DNA from: Inia geoffrensis
Taxonomy: Eukaryota > Chordata > Mammalia > Artiodactyla > Iniidae
Assembly (NCBI GenBank): GCA_036417435.1
Contig: CM070913.1
Location: 94,169,373 to 94,233,372, forward strand
Direction: 5' to 3'
DNA: 64,000 nt
Made by a program: the position numbers and the translations under genes. This document shows, one piece after another, positions 50,633 through 62,679 of the stretch (position 1 is the first letter of the stretch; each line of letters begins with the position of its first letter). The notes below the pieces were generated by a model. It was not told the origin of the DNA. It ran no database searches and was given only the letters and a program-made list of their open reading frames with translations.

Positions 50633-50824
50633 GGACTTCCCTGGTGGTCCAGTGGTTAAGACTTCACCTTCCAATGCAGGGGGTGTGGGTTCGATCCCTG
50701 GTCAGGGAGCTAAGATCCCACATGCCTCATGGCCAAAAAACCAAAACATAAAACAGAAGCAATATTGTAACAAATTCAATAAGGATTTTTTAAATGGTCC
50801 ACATCAAAAAAAAAATCTTAAAAA
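50633..50824 (+). repeat. tRNA-derived SINE with long tail
   Basis: GGACTTCCCTGGTGGTCCAG through GGCCAAAAAACCAAAAC, then an A-rich tail of about 90 bp. Flanking copies AAAATAGGTTCCCCAG (50617-50632) and AAAATAGGTTCTCTAG (50825-50840) form a slightly diverged target-site duplication. Confidence 0.93.
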
Positions 50825-50840
50825 AAAATAGGTTCTCTAG

Positions 50841-52964
50841 ATTTTTGGTAACTTGAGTTTTGCTAAGTTAAGTTAAATGATGGGAATTCATTGAACATCC
50901 AGGTCATTTCAAATAAGATAAAATACTGGCACATTCATTGCTGAACAGGTCTAAATTTATCTCCTTTTGTCCCCTTACAAGAGGGAAACTAAAGATGTGT
51001 GGGTCTATTAGACACATGTCTTGCACCACAATGAAGAAAGAAGTCAGAAGGTGTATGTTACTCGTGGTTATGGAAGATTCCTAAGTTTGCCAACCAGGAA
51101 ATGCTGGTATGACAAACTGTTCACAACTACTTGCTGTCTGTCAGTTTTCACTAGAGATTAAGGTTTTAAGGGTTAAAACTGTAATATGTAATTAAAGCTA
51201 CTAAAAATATTAAGGGAAATATTTTAATGTGCAAGGAAGGTAGGATGTATGTTTTCAGTAAAAGAAGGTAGGTAGAATAGAAGTGAATTTGTTGGGAAAA
51301 TAAGGGTGATTTTTGTCCTAGAGCTGGCTATTTCCAGATTAAAAATAAGGGACAAACTAATATGGATACAGAAAGTTTTGTAAGTTTGTAGAAAGGGAGC
51401 CCTGAAAAAGCAGTTTTGTACATGGTTAGGATTGGATTAAATTTAATTAGGTAAATGGATTTTGTTATTAAAAGTAGGCTGGTGCAAGACTTGATCTGGT
51501 TCCTCTCTGTTAAGAGAACAAAGTTTTCTTGGAATAGTGCTTTTGGTAACACATTGCGTGAATTTCTTTGCCTTTAAGTGATCTTTATTTGTTCTTGAAA
51601 TCTTTTGTCACTTTGGTTAAGTGAATAAGTATTGTTTCACAGTATCCTATGATCCTATTTGACCAAGTGCTTTGAAACCTTTTTGATATTTTTGACAAAC
51701 TTCCCAAATATCTAATTCTAACTAAAGTTCTTTTGATCTTCAGCCAACTCTGGGGTGCTTCAAAGGAGCCCTGAGACATCTCAGAGAGGGATATTAAACT
51801 AATTAGTCTTATTTGGTATGTTAAATTACTTGAGAAACACTGTCAAGTGTTTGGAGATAAACCTTAGGTTATACTGTATGGGTAAATGTCATTAATATAG
51901 ATATTCCAAAATTTATATGGAATTCCTAAAAAATATGATATGTCCTTGTATAATGTTATCAGTCATAATCCTAGTTATTATCTTAAAATGTTGTATGTCA
52001 CAGAAATATCCAAGTTTCTTGTCAACTGCCTTGGAATCAGATCTCTGACCATGTCATTTTAAGTCTTTTGTCATTTACAGACAATCATTATTTTACACTG
52101 ATGCTTTTATAAACTGAAGATCTTCAAGAAGATTCATAAAAAGGATTTTTGACAAATACAAGTATAACTTTTAAATCATACCACTGAAATGGGTAAGAAA
52201 TTACAAAACTCTAATGGAAAACCTGATGACTTCATCCAGAATAACAGGAATTAATTACATGGGACTGAATGAACTGATAAATATAATTCATAATTTTAAG
52301 ACATTTTAATGAAATATACTGGCTTTTAATCTTCGTTTTCCAGAAAAAACTTTCCTCCTATGCTATGCCCTACAAGTTGATAAAGTATGCCTTTGTAAAC
52401 AAAGATGAAACATTTATCTTTTTCTTTCTACCTGATCCTTCCAGATTTTGGCTTCTCCAGCTGGCTGCACTGTGGACTTGATGGCCTACTGTGACCAGAT
52501 TACAACTAGTTATGCTAATCATTGTTTTAATTTGCTCTCTCTCGTTTTCAAATTATTTAGCCTCGTGTCTCTCTCCGCTACACTATAACTTTATTAATGT
52601 TACCAGCTGTCATATTCTGTCTGTTTTCTAAGATTGTTGTCTCTTGAATTACCCAATGTGTTTGCAGGCCTCCAACAAAATTAATGATGTCCCAAGAAGT
52701 TAACCATATACTTAACTCTACATAGAATAATTGTAATAGTACAACCCTAAATACGGTTAGAAGCAACAAGGGAAAACATCTACTGGATCATATAAACTAG
52801 TAAGACAAGTGATCCAGAGAATTTTAGATTCTCAACAGGGCCTAATCCAAAAAACAAACAAAAAACAAACACAAAAAACCCAGCGCATCGAATGGCCTAT
52901 CAAGAGAAAATTTGCCTAATCTAGGAATGAGCCTTCCTAGTGCCATGGGACAAAACTGGTCATG
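50841..52964. other. provirus-internal stretch, non-coding
   Basis: AT-rich sequence with no readable gene. It reads like the non-coding, decayed interior common in old ERV-I-type elements, but no protein motif supports this. Confidence 0.4.
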
Positions 52965-53091
52965 GGCACTTCCCTGGCGGTTCAGTGGTTAAGACTCCGC
53001 GCTTCCACTGCATAGGGCACGGGTTCAATCCCTGGTTGGGGAACTAAGATCCTGCATGCTGCAGCGCAGCCAAAAAAAACCCCAAAAGCAA
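52965..53091 (+). repeat. short tRNA-derived SINE
   Basis: GCACTTCCCTGGCGGTTCAG to GCAGCGCAGCCAAAAAAAAC. Target-site duplication AAAACTGGTCATG / AAAACTTGTCATG at 52952-52964 and 53092-53104. Confidence 0.95.
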
Positions 53092-53152
53092 AAAACTTGT
53101 CATGAAATGCCTCCCAAATTTATGACCAAGAGGAGGCACTGTGGAAGAAGAA

Positions 53153-53596
53153 TGTCACCTGCCACATCAGCAAACAAAGGATGTCTGCAGCCTTCAAGTC
53201 ATAAGCCACCGCAGCCCTCCTGACTACACCCTGAGGGGATTCAGGGTGGAGACAGGCAGGATACTGGCCCTGGAGAGTTAAGAGCCTTATCAAAGGAATG
53301 ACTTCAATGAGCCCAGACTCTTGCATCTTCCCACACACAGAAAGGTGCTAAGGTCATTAACTTGAGGTGTTTGGTTCTCTTTAATTGACAGAAATCTTCC
53401 GAGGTTCTGATTACCTGGCTTCTGTTGCAAGCCTCCTGTATACCCTGCTCCCCCTTTACCTCTGGGGAGCGGTCCCTCAGAGCTCTCGGAGAGGCTGAGT
53501 CCGGGCTACGGCCTCAGAAAGTACGCGCAACGTAACGGAATCGTCACCTTCTAGGTTGTGCTTTTTTTTTTTTTTCAATTGACCGGGGTTAAGACA
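53153..53596 (+). repeat. 3' LTR copy
   Basis: About 444 bp, matching the copy at 45.97 kb, including the shared centre CAGACTCTTGCATCTTCCC and the GGTTGTGC plus T-run near the end. It ends within about 100 bp of the CpG island that follows. Confidence 0.72.
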
Positions 53597-53679
53597 GATC
53601 CAAGAACAGCTCCTGGATAAAGTAAGACGTACAAGCAGGACATCCCTCCACCTCTCACTCACGGGGTAGAGTCAGATTC

Positions 53680-54580
53680 CCTACCTGCGCCTGGCCTGCT
53701 CACCCCGCGGCGCCCGCTCCGCCCCAGGGAATCCACGGCCCCAGGAACACAGCCTCCCGCCCCCGCCCCCGCCCTCTAACCCCCGCCCCCCAGCTGGGGA
53801 GAACTCCGAGGAGGACCCACCGCCCGAGTGCACGCTCCCCTTGCCCTCCCCCCTCCCGCGTCTCCTCAACGTCCGCGCGCCTGCGCGCTCACCTGTCCTC
53901 GGGGTGCCTGCCTCTCGCGTGGGAACCACCGGGCTGCAGCGGGAAGGGAGGCGAGAGCGCGCGGAGCCGGCGGCGGCGCCGAGGGCCCTCAGCCGGGAGG
54001 CGAGAAGCAGAGCCGCGCGCTCCCCAGGCCCCCGGAGCCAGGGCTGGGACTCCACTTCCCAGGAGTCCCTGCGCCGCCCCGCGGGGCGATTCTGGGCTTT
54101 GCGTCCGGCTGCGCTTCTCGGCGGGTCGTGAGTGGACGTGGAGCGCGTGCGCGTGCGCGTGCGCGAGGGCCCGGGGCGCGGCGTGGGCTGTGGGGACCGG
54201 GTGGGCGCAGGAGGCCGGGCGGGGACCGAGCTGCTGCCGCCCGCCCTGCGGACCCGCGCGGGACGCGGAGGCCCGGATGTGGGCGCGCTCGCCGAGCCGC
54301 TGCCTTTGTGACGGTGCCGCCCCGCTGGTGACGGTCCCGGTGCTGCGCCTGCAGGTGCCGATCGCAGGTACACGCGAGAGGGCTGGATGTGGTTTCTTGC
54401 TAGCGGGAGGCGCGCCGCCGTTTCCTCGTCTTCTCGCCGAGGCGGACGGTTTTCACCAACAAATGGCTTTTCTTCCCTGTGGTCTCCCGGCCTGAGTGAT
54501 CCCCGCTTCCACTTGGATTCGCTCGCCTTCGCCTTGGTGGGACGGGACCCTGACGCCCGTACGCGCCGGGCGGTGGTGGG
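53680..54580. promoter_or_regulatory. CpG island, probable promoter
   Basis: About 0.9 kb of very CpG-dense sequence. It has a ZNF143-like site with a mismatch (ACTCCACTTCCCAGGAG, 54049-54065), an NRF1-like run GTGCGCGTGCGCGTGCGC near 54147-54165, and GC boxes such as CCCGCCCCC near 53760-53790. Long frames on both strands, including one of 325 codons on the minus strand, arise from base composition. A plus-strand ATG at 54277 opens the best exon candidate. Confidence 0.8.
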
Positions 54581-55330
54581 GAGTTTGAAACACTTATTCT
54601 CAGCGATGCAAAATAAGATTTCTTCTGTTCCTGTTATTTTTTTTTTTTTCCTTCCCAACTGGGGCCAGATGTTTAAAACTTTGCATATGGCCTTTCCAGC
54701 ATCTGCTAAACGTGATCATGCTCTTTTTCGTTAGACTAGGAAATATCTTTACAGTAAATGTCCTAACGTTCCTAAAAGACATCCAACGTGGTTATACTGG
54801 TTTTAAAAAATATATACTTCTGGATTCTATTCGTGGATATTATAGAAGTTATATGCTGCAAACATAGATGAAGTAGGTCTACTTTTAAGAAGTTTGGTGG
54901 CAAAAAGGGCTGGATCGATTTCTATTTCTTGCCCCAGTCTAAAAATATTCATTAAAAAAATTTTCACTTATTGAGACTTATTTTGGCAGTTATTTTCCTT
55001 AGAATTGCCTGTCTTATCAGTATTTTCAGTGTTTAAGATCCAGCAGGTTCAGCATCTCTAGCTCCTGGCTTCCTGATCTTCAGTTGTTGGGTTTTCTTTT
55101 TTAATCAAATAGATTAATTGAGGGTGTGTGTGTGTTTAACCTAGTTTTACTTTTCAGAGATAGCTCATAATTATTATATTTTTATTTTCTCTTGACAGTT
55201 AAACGAATCGAATTTGTACATAAACTAACACCTGGCATGAATGTGAAAGATGAGGTTGACATCAAAATTACCTAGATCCCACCCAAAGTATATGGAGAAG
55301 GTGAAGAATTTAAGTTCTATCTTTACTTCA
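54277..55330 (+). pseudogene. unrecognised two-exon gene start, broken by a stop
   Basis: From ATG at 54277 a 30-codon stretch ends VPVLRLQVPIA and meets a donor-like G|GTACAC at 54367/54368. At 55199, after a TTTTCTCTTGACAG acceptor, the matching phase gives VKRIEFVHKLTPGMNVKDEV, then DIKIT, a TAG stop (55273-55275), and on the far side IPPKVYGEGEEFKFYL in the same frame. The protein-like, charged composition, matching phases and continued sense after the stop suggest a real exon with a later nonsense change, Trp to stop being one simple route. I do not recognise the family. It may also be a chance match. Confidence 0.35.
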
Positions 55331-58304
55331 TATACAGAATATACTGTTAAAGAAAAAAATAAGAAGTAAAAGGGAAGACAGGTTGTCATCCACAGTGCTA
55401 GCTAAAAAGTATTAGTCACCTTAGCAGTGTTGACTAAAGTTAACCTGGGACATAAGTAGCACAACCCCTCCCTGCCCCTTTTTAAACTACCTCAGCGCTG
55501 CAGTAATTTTCTTCGGTGACCTAATTAATCTCCTCTTGTTTCATTAAAACTGTCCCTCTGTCTTGCAAAGCCTCCTGGACAGTGGATGGCACACATTCCT
55601 GCCCTTCTTGAAAATTGTTCATTTGTTCTTTTCATTCCCTCTCTCAACACATATTTCTTGAGCTCTTAGCATGTGCCAGTCACAGGGCCAGTTTTTGAGA
55701 TACATATCACAAGTTAAATGATGAAGTCTGCTTATCAGTATTTTATATAAACATCGCAAACTTTTGTTTAGGACAAGATATTAATAGTATTTACATAGAT
55801 ACAAGGAGTACCTTCTGGAAAAGAGATGACAAAGTATCTTATTAACTGCATCCCCAGCATGTACAAGAGATTTAGTTAATATCAATGAGTTTAGTAAAGG
55901 GACTGGAAAGAGCATATATATTAACAGATTGCATAACTGTCCTCAGTAACAAATTGGCAAATACCTTTGTAGAAGAAAGTCTGTTCACAACAGGAAGAAG
56001 ATACCTAGTAATTTTAACTAGAAATGTATCTGAGTTATAAGAGAAAACTTTAAAATAGTCCTAGGAGTCATAAATAAGAATAGAGGATGAGTAGGAATGA
56101 GAGCAGCTCTGTTTATGGATTAAATGCACTTGTCAAGAAAATATTACTGGGATTGTTTTTTTAAAGAACCCCATGCAATTTGTTCTTTCTTTTATATCTC
56201 CATTTTCTTAAAAATGTTATGAAAGTGACTCATTCCTTTTCCTTTTAATTAGATGAGAAAATGTTTCTGTTAAAGGAAAAATACTCCTAGAAATGATGAG
56301 TTCCCTTGGTTTTCATTACATAATTCAAGCACTGAAAGCTTAGTAGCATATAGTTTAAAAAACATTTTAGTTTTGAAAAATTTTTGTTTTAAGGAAAAAG
56401 AAGTTTCATTGTGTGATATCTCCGTTTTCCTTACAAATAGACTTTCACCTGTAGTTTTCCTTATAGCATGACTCAGATCAGCCAGGGTCTTAAATCTTCT
56501 GGCTCTGAAGCAAGGTCAGGACTGGTGTGTCACCGGCTGTATATGCATCTCTGGCTTAGAACCGACACCAGGAGCATAATTTTTGCCTCTTTCCACACAA
56601 TACCTTTCTGCTGTCTCATCCTTACCTTTTCTGATCAATATTTTATTATGAAAAAGTTTGAACATACAGCTAAACTGAAAGAAGTTTATAGTGAATACTT
56701 GTAACCTCCCCTCCTAGACTCTACCATTAACATTTTACTATACTAATTTGAACATATATCTGTCTGCCCCTTTCTTCATCAGTCTCTCTTTTTTGGGATG
56801 CATTTCAAAGTAAATTGCAGCCATCAGTATGCTTTCAGTGAAATACTTCTGAATGCATGCGCATTGTTAACCAGAATTTGTTTGTTTCGCTTTTGCTTTT
56901 GATGTGAAATTTACATAAAATGAAATGCACAACCTGAGAGTGTCCGTTTGTTGAGTTTTCACAGATGCACAGTCTTTGCCGAGTATGGCTTTGCTGTCTC
57001 TGCTGCTGGGTCCTTTTGCTGACGATCCCTTGTCCTTCACAGATGCCAAATGCCAGTGAACTTATTCAGAACCTTAAGAGATCTGTTCTTTTATTAAGAA
57101 TTGCACACTCCATATGCCCAAGCGAAACGCTATCCCCGAGAAAGTCTCGCCGGTCCCTGGGCTCTGGTCCTCAAGCACTGGGTCTTCCAGTCCTGAGGGC
57201 AGACATCTGTACAAACCACAGGTTATCACCAAGTGTTTGACAAGTGCCGGAGTGAACAAATACAAAGCACAGTGCTGGCCTCTTTCCAGGTTTTAGAGTG
57301 AGGTTATCCCAGTTCTCAAGTGGTTCTTCATCTTACAGGGAGGTGGACAAATGAGCTGGGCGTTGAAGTGCTAGGAGCGTGGGCAAAAGGCCCCAGGGAT
57401 TTTCTCTGGGTCGGTGGGAAGGATTTTGGAAAAGATGGCATGTGAGTGAGGCTTAGAGAACATGAGGCAAGTGCAGTAGGATTGAAGGTTGAAAGGTTGT
57501 CAGGGCCCAGAATGTGGATGGTTGTGATCAGAGCTGTGCATGGAACCGCTGTGCCTCAGATGGTAACTTCCATAGCCTTCTTGCTGGTGCTGGAGGCTTC
57601 TTTCAGGCCATCTCCACCCTGGTGGTTGGCAGAATAGCAGTTCTCAAAAGACATCTGAGTCCTAACTGCCAGAAGCTGTGGCTGTATCAGCTTATTGGCA
57701 ACCGGAACCGCATAGATGTGATTCAGCTGAGGACCTTGGAACGGGGAGCCTGCCCTGAGTTATATGGGTGGGACAGGGGGCAGAGGGTGAGGGTCGGAGG
57801 ACTTGTGACATCGGAGGCGGCAGGGCACAGAGGGCAGTGACCTTGCTGCTGCGGGCTTCCTGCCTGCAAGTCTAGTCCCTCCCTCCGAGCTGTTGAGCCC
57901 ACCCCTGCCCTGCTTCACGCCCACAGACACGCCCAGGTCCGCATTTGATCCTACCACCTCTTCTAGCTCCGCCCTTTCACTGCTGTTCTCGCCTCCAAAC
58001 TTTTCAGCCCTGCTGTGGAATTTGTCGGCTGTTCCCGCTTTAGTGAACCTTCATCTAGCCAGTCAGGGCACTAGAATCCCTAATTCATCTGAAGTCTGTT
58101 AATCCTCCCTTCCTTGAAATTCTCCCTTCTGGTTTCTGATATACATCTCTACAGCTCGTCTATAGATCTGTCTGTAGATCTTCTCATTCTCTGGTGGATC
58201 TTTCTCTGCTTCCTTTTTGGGCTTCCTTTTCTCCTCTGTTTTCTTCCTAGATACTAATTTATTCCATAATTTTTTTCCCTTTTAGATCCCCATGATTTTT
58301 TAAA
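55331..58304. other. gene-free stretch, old repeats
   Basis: At about 55640-55690 the sequence resembles a MIR (TTCTTGAGCTCTTAGCATG). At about 56590-56880 it resembles antisense L1 3' sequence (TTTTATTATGAAAAAGTTTG). A GC-moderate part at 57.1-58.1 kb carries overlapping short frames without domains or splice context. No gene supported. Confidence 0.4.
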
Positions 58305-58622
58305 ATTAATTAATTTATTTTTGGCTGTGTTGGGTCTTTGTTGCGGCGCGCAGGCTTTCTCTAGTTGGGGCGAGCGGGGGCTTTTCTTCATTGTGGTGCG
58401 CGGGCTTCTCATTGTGGTGGCTTCTCTTGTTGCGGAGCACGGGCTCTAGGCACGCGGGCTTCAGGAGTTGTGCCTCATGGGCTCTAGAGCACAGACTCAG
58501 TAGTTGTGGTGCACGGGCTTAGTTGCTCCGTGGTATGTGGGATCTTCCTGGACCAGGGCTTGAACCCATGTCCCCTGCATTGGCAGGCGGATTCTTAACC
58601 ACTGCGCCACCAGGGAAGTCCC
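58305..58622 (-). repeat. CHR SINE, long form
   Basis: TTTTTGGCTGTGTTGGGTC to CCACCAGGGAAGTCCC. Flanking duplication is poorly preserved. Confidence 0.93.
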
Positions 58623-60465
58623 TATCCCACAATTTTCTGGTCCTACAGTTTATTTTACTCTCCATGGTATCTTTGGTTGATTTTATACACTGCCATGGTG
58701 TCATCTGATAATGCCGTTACCCAGCTTTACCAGATGTTCTGTCTCCTGGTGGGCTTTATAGGAATCATGTCGCAGGGATGTATAATCTCCCTTAGACCCC
58801 ATCTGTCTCCTTCACCCACATCAGAGTAGATGAATACATCACCCCCAAATCTGTGAGTAAAGATCCACCCCTACTCAAGAAGTTGTCCTGTTTGAGAATA
58901 TTGCTGTGCAGCTTGAGTAGATCCAGGTAGAACAGAAATGTGTATGGCGGGTGATACAGCTGGATAACCCTCACATCTAAACGTGTCCTTCTCCCTCTCC
59001 CTTCTCTGGCTCACGCACCGTGTGCACAGCCAGTCCTACCCCCAGACATTATTGTCCATTCTGTCACCCAGAAACCTGGGGTCACCTTGAACCCTTACCT
59101 GTATTCCCATCCACATCTAATCAATTCCATTGCTGCGCTCCTTTGTGCTCCTGTCTTCTGGATCACAGTTTCCCTCCTGCCTGGTTTCTTTGCAGGTGTT
59201 TCATCCCCCTCTAGTCCATCACACAAGTACCTCAAAGGCAGACACATCTGTTGTCATTGCCCAGTTGACAGCATGTAGGCAAGAGTCTGTGTTTCTGAGG
59301 ATCGCACTTTGGGCCTCTGTGACCTCGACCTGGCCTCTTTCTGGCTGCTCCCTGCCCTGCACCACATTCGACGGCCACACTGAGCTTCTCCCCTTACGTC
59401 ACCGTCGAAGGCCCTGCCTTTGTTCATGGTTCCCCACCCTCGCTTATCTGCCTAAACTCAGACGCGCTCTGGACTCAGCCTTAGAGCCCCAGCTCGTGCT
59501 CTGGACTCAGCCTTGAGACCCCCAGCTTGTGCTCTGGACTCAGCCTTGAGACCCCCAGCTCGTGCTAGCTGCTGTCTGCGCTCCATGGAGGTTGGTTTCT
59601 TCAGCTTGACTTAGCTGCTGAGGGCAGGGATAAATGCTTCACTCACGTTTTATCCCCTGGGCGTGGGACACAGCCGGGATCATAGTAAAGTGTTCAGGAA
59701 TGATTTAGAAAAATGACAGAAGATCACAATAGTTATCAGCTTACCTGCTGTTTCCCTAAATACAAATGAAAACTCATCCCGGTGTCCCTCCCCTGGCAAT
59801 ATCTGTTGTTATGTTAGAGAAGTCAGTTTTGTTCAGTTGCATAAGAAGATCCTCTGTAAATCTGATGGACGGGTCTGGTTACCCCCAAGAAATGGTAGAA
59901 ACTGAGAATTAAATAGACTCCATGACAGCCGGGGTCAGTGGCTGCCAGCCGTGGTGCACATCGCACATCAGAAGCACCTGCAGTGCTCCCTCCCCAGGGA
60001 GTTAAATGAGAAGCTCTTGGTGGGGGAGGGTGGCACGGGACCAGGTATTAATAACTTATGAATATAGGGGGAAAAGCCAGTGTGCAATCAGGGCTATAAA
60101 CTGCCAATTTAGATAAAGTTTTAAGTAAATTATCTAGAAGTGGGCGTTAAGGGAAATTAGGGCGACATAAGACTATTTGCTTTAAATCATAAAACAGGAG
60201 AGACACTGGAATGAACCTTAGATGTCCATGTAAACTGGAGGCTGTATATAGTTTGTTTTTTTTTTTTTTCTTTTAAAATAAGATCCTATTGAAAGTTTAT
60301 CAGTGACCAGAAATTTCCTGCCTCTTTCCGTGACCTGATCTATTACCAGGTGTCGTTTGATTAATGGTGTCTTATTATTATTGACTTGTAATTGACTTCT
60401 TTGTGACTCCACACATTTCTCCTAATTCTGCCGTCTGGAACAACTCAGAATAAATATTATCCCTG
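58623..60465. other. gene-free stretch
   Basis: The 128-codon frame at 59130-59516 has no known domain and overlaps a tandem repeat. The segment at about 59925-60005 with CATCAGAAGCACCTGCAG resembles a MER5A-type relic. Nothing else recognised. Confidence 0.4.
59466..59563. repeat. 33-bp tandem repeat, three copies
   Basis: Units at 59466-59497 (32 bp), 59498-59530 and 59531-59563, each starting GCTCTGGACTCAGCCTT and ending CAGCTYGT. Copies 2 and 3 differ at one base; copy 1 has a 1-base deletion and a few changes. Confidence 0.96.
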
Positions 60466-60854
60466 TGGACTTCCCTGGCAGTGCAGTGGTTAGGAATCTG
60501 CCTGCCAATGCAGGGAACATGAGTTCGATCCCTGGTCTGGGAATATCCCACATGCCGCAGAGCAACTAAGCCCGTGCACCACAACTACTGAGCCTGAGCT
60601 CTAGAGCCTGCGAGCCACAACTGAGCCCACAAGCCACAACTACTGAGCCTGTGCTCTAGAGCCCACGAGCCACAACTACTGAGCCCGCGTGCCTAGAGCC
60701 TGTGCTCCACAACAAGAGAAGCCACCGCAATGAGAAGCCTGCGCACCGCAACGAAGAGTAGCCCCTGCTCACCACAACTAGAGAAAGCCCACACACAGCA
60801 ACAAAGACCCAACATAGCCAAAAAAAGAAAACATAAAATGTTTAAAAATATATG
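60466..60854 (+). repeat. CHR SINE, long form
   Basis: TGGACTTCCCTGGCAGTGCA to an A-rich tail. 11-bp target-site duplication TATTATCCCTG at 60455-60465 and 60855-60865. Its body has an extra CCACAACTACTGAGCC unit. Confidence 0.96.
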
Positions 60855-60865
60855 TATTATCCCTG

Positions 60866-61949
60866 CTCCATAGGACCTGTAAGTGTGTGAAGACCATTGT
60901 CTTGCTTCACCCAAGTAATTGCTTATGCAGGCTGGATGTCCGTGGTTATTTCAGCCTTTACTCACCTGAGCTCAGTGAGGGAGGGGCCTGAACAGCCGCT
61001 GCTCTGGGCTCAGCCCCTGGAATAGTACTTGGCATGTGGTTCGTGAGCCCTTGGTTAACATCTGGATCAAGAAGGTGTGAACAAGAAACGCACGCGTTCA
61101 TCCCACCTTTCCGTCCTGCTGCCTGGGTTCTGACTCCTGGAAATGAGCCTGTGCTCCTCTGCTGATACCCCACAGAGAACACGTGTCCGCTTCTGTGTCT
61201 TAACCCCCACAGCTGGTGTGTTCAGCTAAAATTACTCAAGTTTCTGGGGAAGGGTTAAAAGCAGTAAGGACGGACCTGTGCCTGGCATCAGAGACCTCAC
61301 CCCAAGCAGACATGACCTTGGGCAGGTAGCTGTGCTCTCTGGCTGTACTTTTGTTCAGTTCATGCTGCTTCCTGTCCTAGGGACTGTGGGAGCACAGAGG
61401 CGAAAGAACACTAAAGCTTCCTGGAGAAATTAGGGAATGACACAGGAAAGGGTGGTGTTTGATCTTGCAGGATGGGTAGGATTTTACCAAGCGGCACGAA
61501 AGGGCAGAGTCTTCCTGGCCCAGGACTAGGGCACGTGAAGAGGTTGGGCAGTTCAGGTGGTGCAGCATGGATGGGTGGTGGGGGGTGGTAGTTTGATGGG
61601 ACATTTAGGGCTAGTGAGGGAGAAAAGGGCCTGCCACAAAGAACCCTCAATCCATGCTGAGGGCTTGGTCCATTTTCCTGTGAGTACTGGGAGATCAGCA
61701 GAGAATTCTAATCAAGAAGCGCAACTTACGTGTTTTACAGAGACGATGCTGATGTGGACATTCATCGGAGTGAGAAAGACCGGAGGCGGAGAAGCCAAGC
61801 CCGAGCCAAGGCCGTGGGATCTGGAGGGGGGCTAGAGAAATGTCTAGGAGGGGATCTACAGGCTGTAGTAACTGATTGGATGTTAAGAGGACAGAGTCTA
61901 GAAAGATACTTGCGTTACTTGTCCCTAGATGTCGTTATGTTTTCAATTA
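60866..61949. other. gene-free stretch
   Basis: Non-coding; no named element apart from possible old MIR/L2 scraps. Confidence 0.4.
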
Positions 61950-62165
61950 ACAAGCAGATAATCCTTACCGTGTGTCAGGCACTGTTTTCTGCGTTTTACA
62001 AATATGGACTCATTTAATTCTCGTAATAACCTATGGTAGGCACTATTTAGTCCCCACTTTACAGATGAAGAGACCGAGATACTGAAAGGTTAAGAAGCCA
62101 CCTGTGAACAGTGGAGTGGGGTCTGAACCCAGGCAGTCTGGCTGCAGAAGCCATGCTGTTAACCA
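61950..62165 (+). repeat. MIR element
   Basis: Well-preserved order of MIR features: CCGTGTGTCAGGCACTG, then ACAAATATGGACTCATTTAA, CCCCACTTTACAGATGAAG and CTGAACCCAGGCAGTCTGG. Ancient tRNA-derived SINE. Confidence 0.88.
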
Positions 62166-62478
62166 CAGTTGGGAATATGCACTTGAGGTTGGGGAAGACA
62201 TAGGGGCAGAGGACAGAGTGATCTGTTCATTCCAGCCCAGCACTGAGCCTGTCGTGAGCCAACAATGGGATGGACCATGGGGTAAAACGAGTAGGTGTGC
62301 TCTGTGCCCTGGAAGTGCCCAGGGGGCCATTGAAACGGCGGAGACTGGGAAAGACAGAGAAGGAACAAAGGGTGACCTACATTTAAGCTAATCATAATTT
62401 TAAATTTTTATTAGTATTTTTAATTTTTAAAAATGGATGTATAGTTCATTTACAGTGTTGTGTTAATTACTGCTGAAC

Positions 62479-62603
62479 GGGGAATTCCCTGCTGGTCCAG
62501 TGGTTAGGACTCGGTGCTTTCATTATTGAAGATGTGGGTTCAGTCCCTGGTCGGGGAACTAAGATCCCACAAGCCGTGCGACGTGGCTAAAAGAAAAAAA
62601 AAA
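62479..62603 (+). repeat. short tRNA-derived SINE nested in L1
   Basis: GGGGAATTCCCTGCTGGTCC to GTGCGACGTGGCTAAAAG plus poly-A. Duplication TTACTGCTGAAC / TTACTGCTGTAC flanks it; the L1 text resumes afterwards. Confidence 0.92.
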
Positions 62604-62632
62604 TTTACTGCTGTACAGCAAAGTGATTCAGT

Positions 62633-62638
<6 letters not shown>

Positions 62639-62677
<39 letters not shown>
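62639..62677. repeat. (TG)n microsatellite
   Basis: Uninterrupted TG run of about 19 units within the antisense L1. Confidence 0.97.

Positions 62678-62679
<2 letters not shown>

Larger units (their letters stand above)
45968..53596 (+). mobile_element. candidate endogenous provirus with two LTRs
   Basis: Two clearly related direct repeats, 45968-46373 and 53153-53596, lie 7.2 kb apart in the same orientation. Both begin TGTCRCCTGCCA. The second is preceded by a purine run GGAAGAAGAA directly next to the TG, the expected place of a polypurine tract. The interior, about 5 kb after subtracting six SINEs and a GT microsatellite, has no long viral frame; I found no readable gag, pol or env. This fits an old, coding-dead class I-like provirus. 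No target-site duplication or primer-binding site was established. Confidence 0.6.

Noticed and set aside
53681..54658. 325-codon minus-strand open frame across the second CpG island
   Set aside because: Low-complexity Arg/Ser/Pro/Gly composition typical of CpG islands; no domain and no codon-like pattern.
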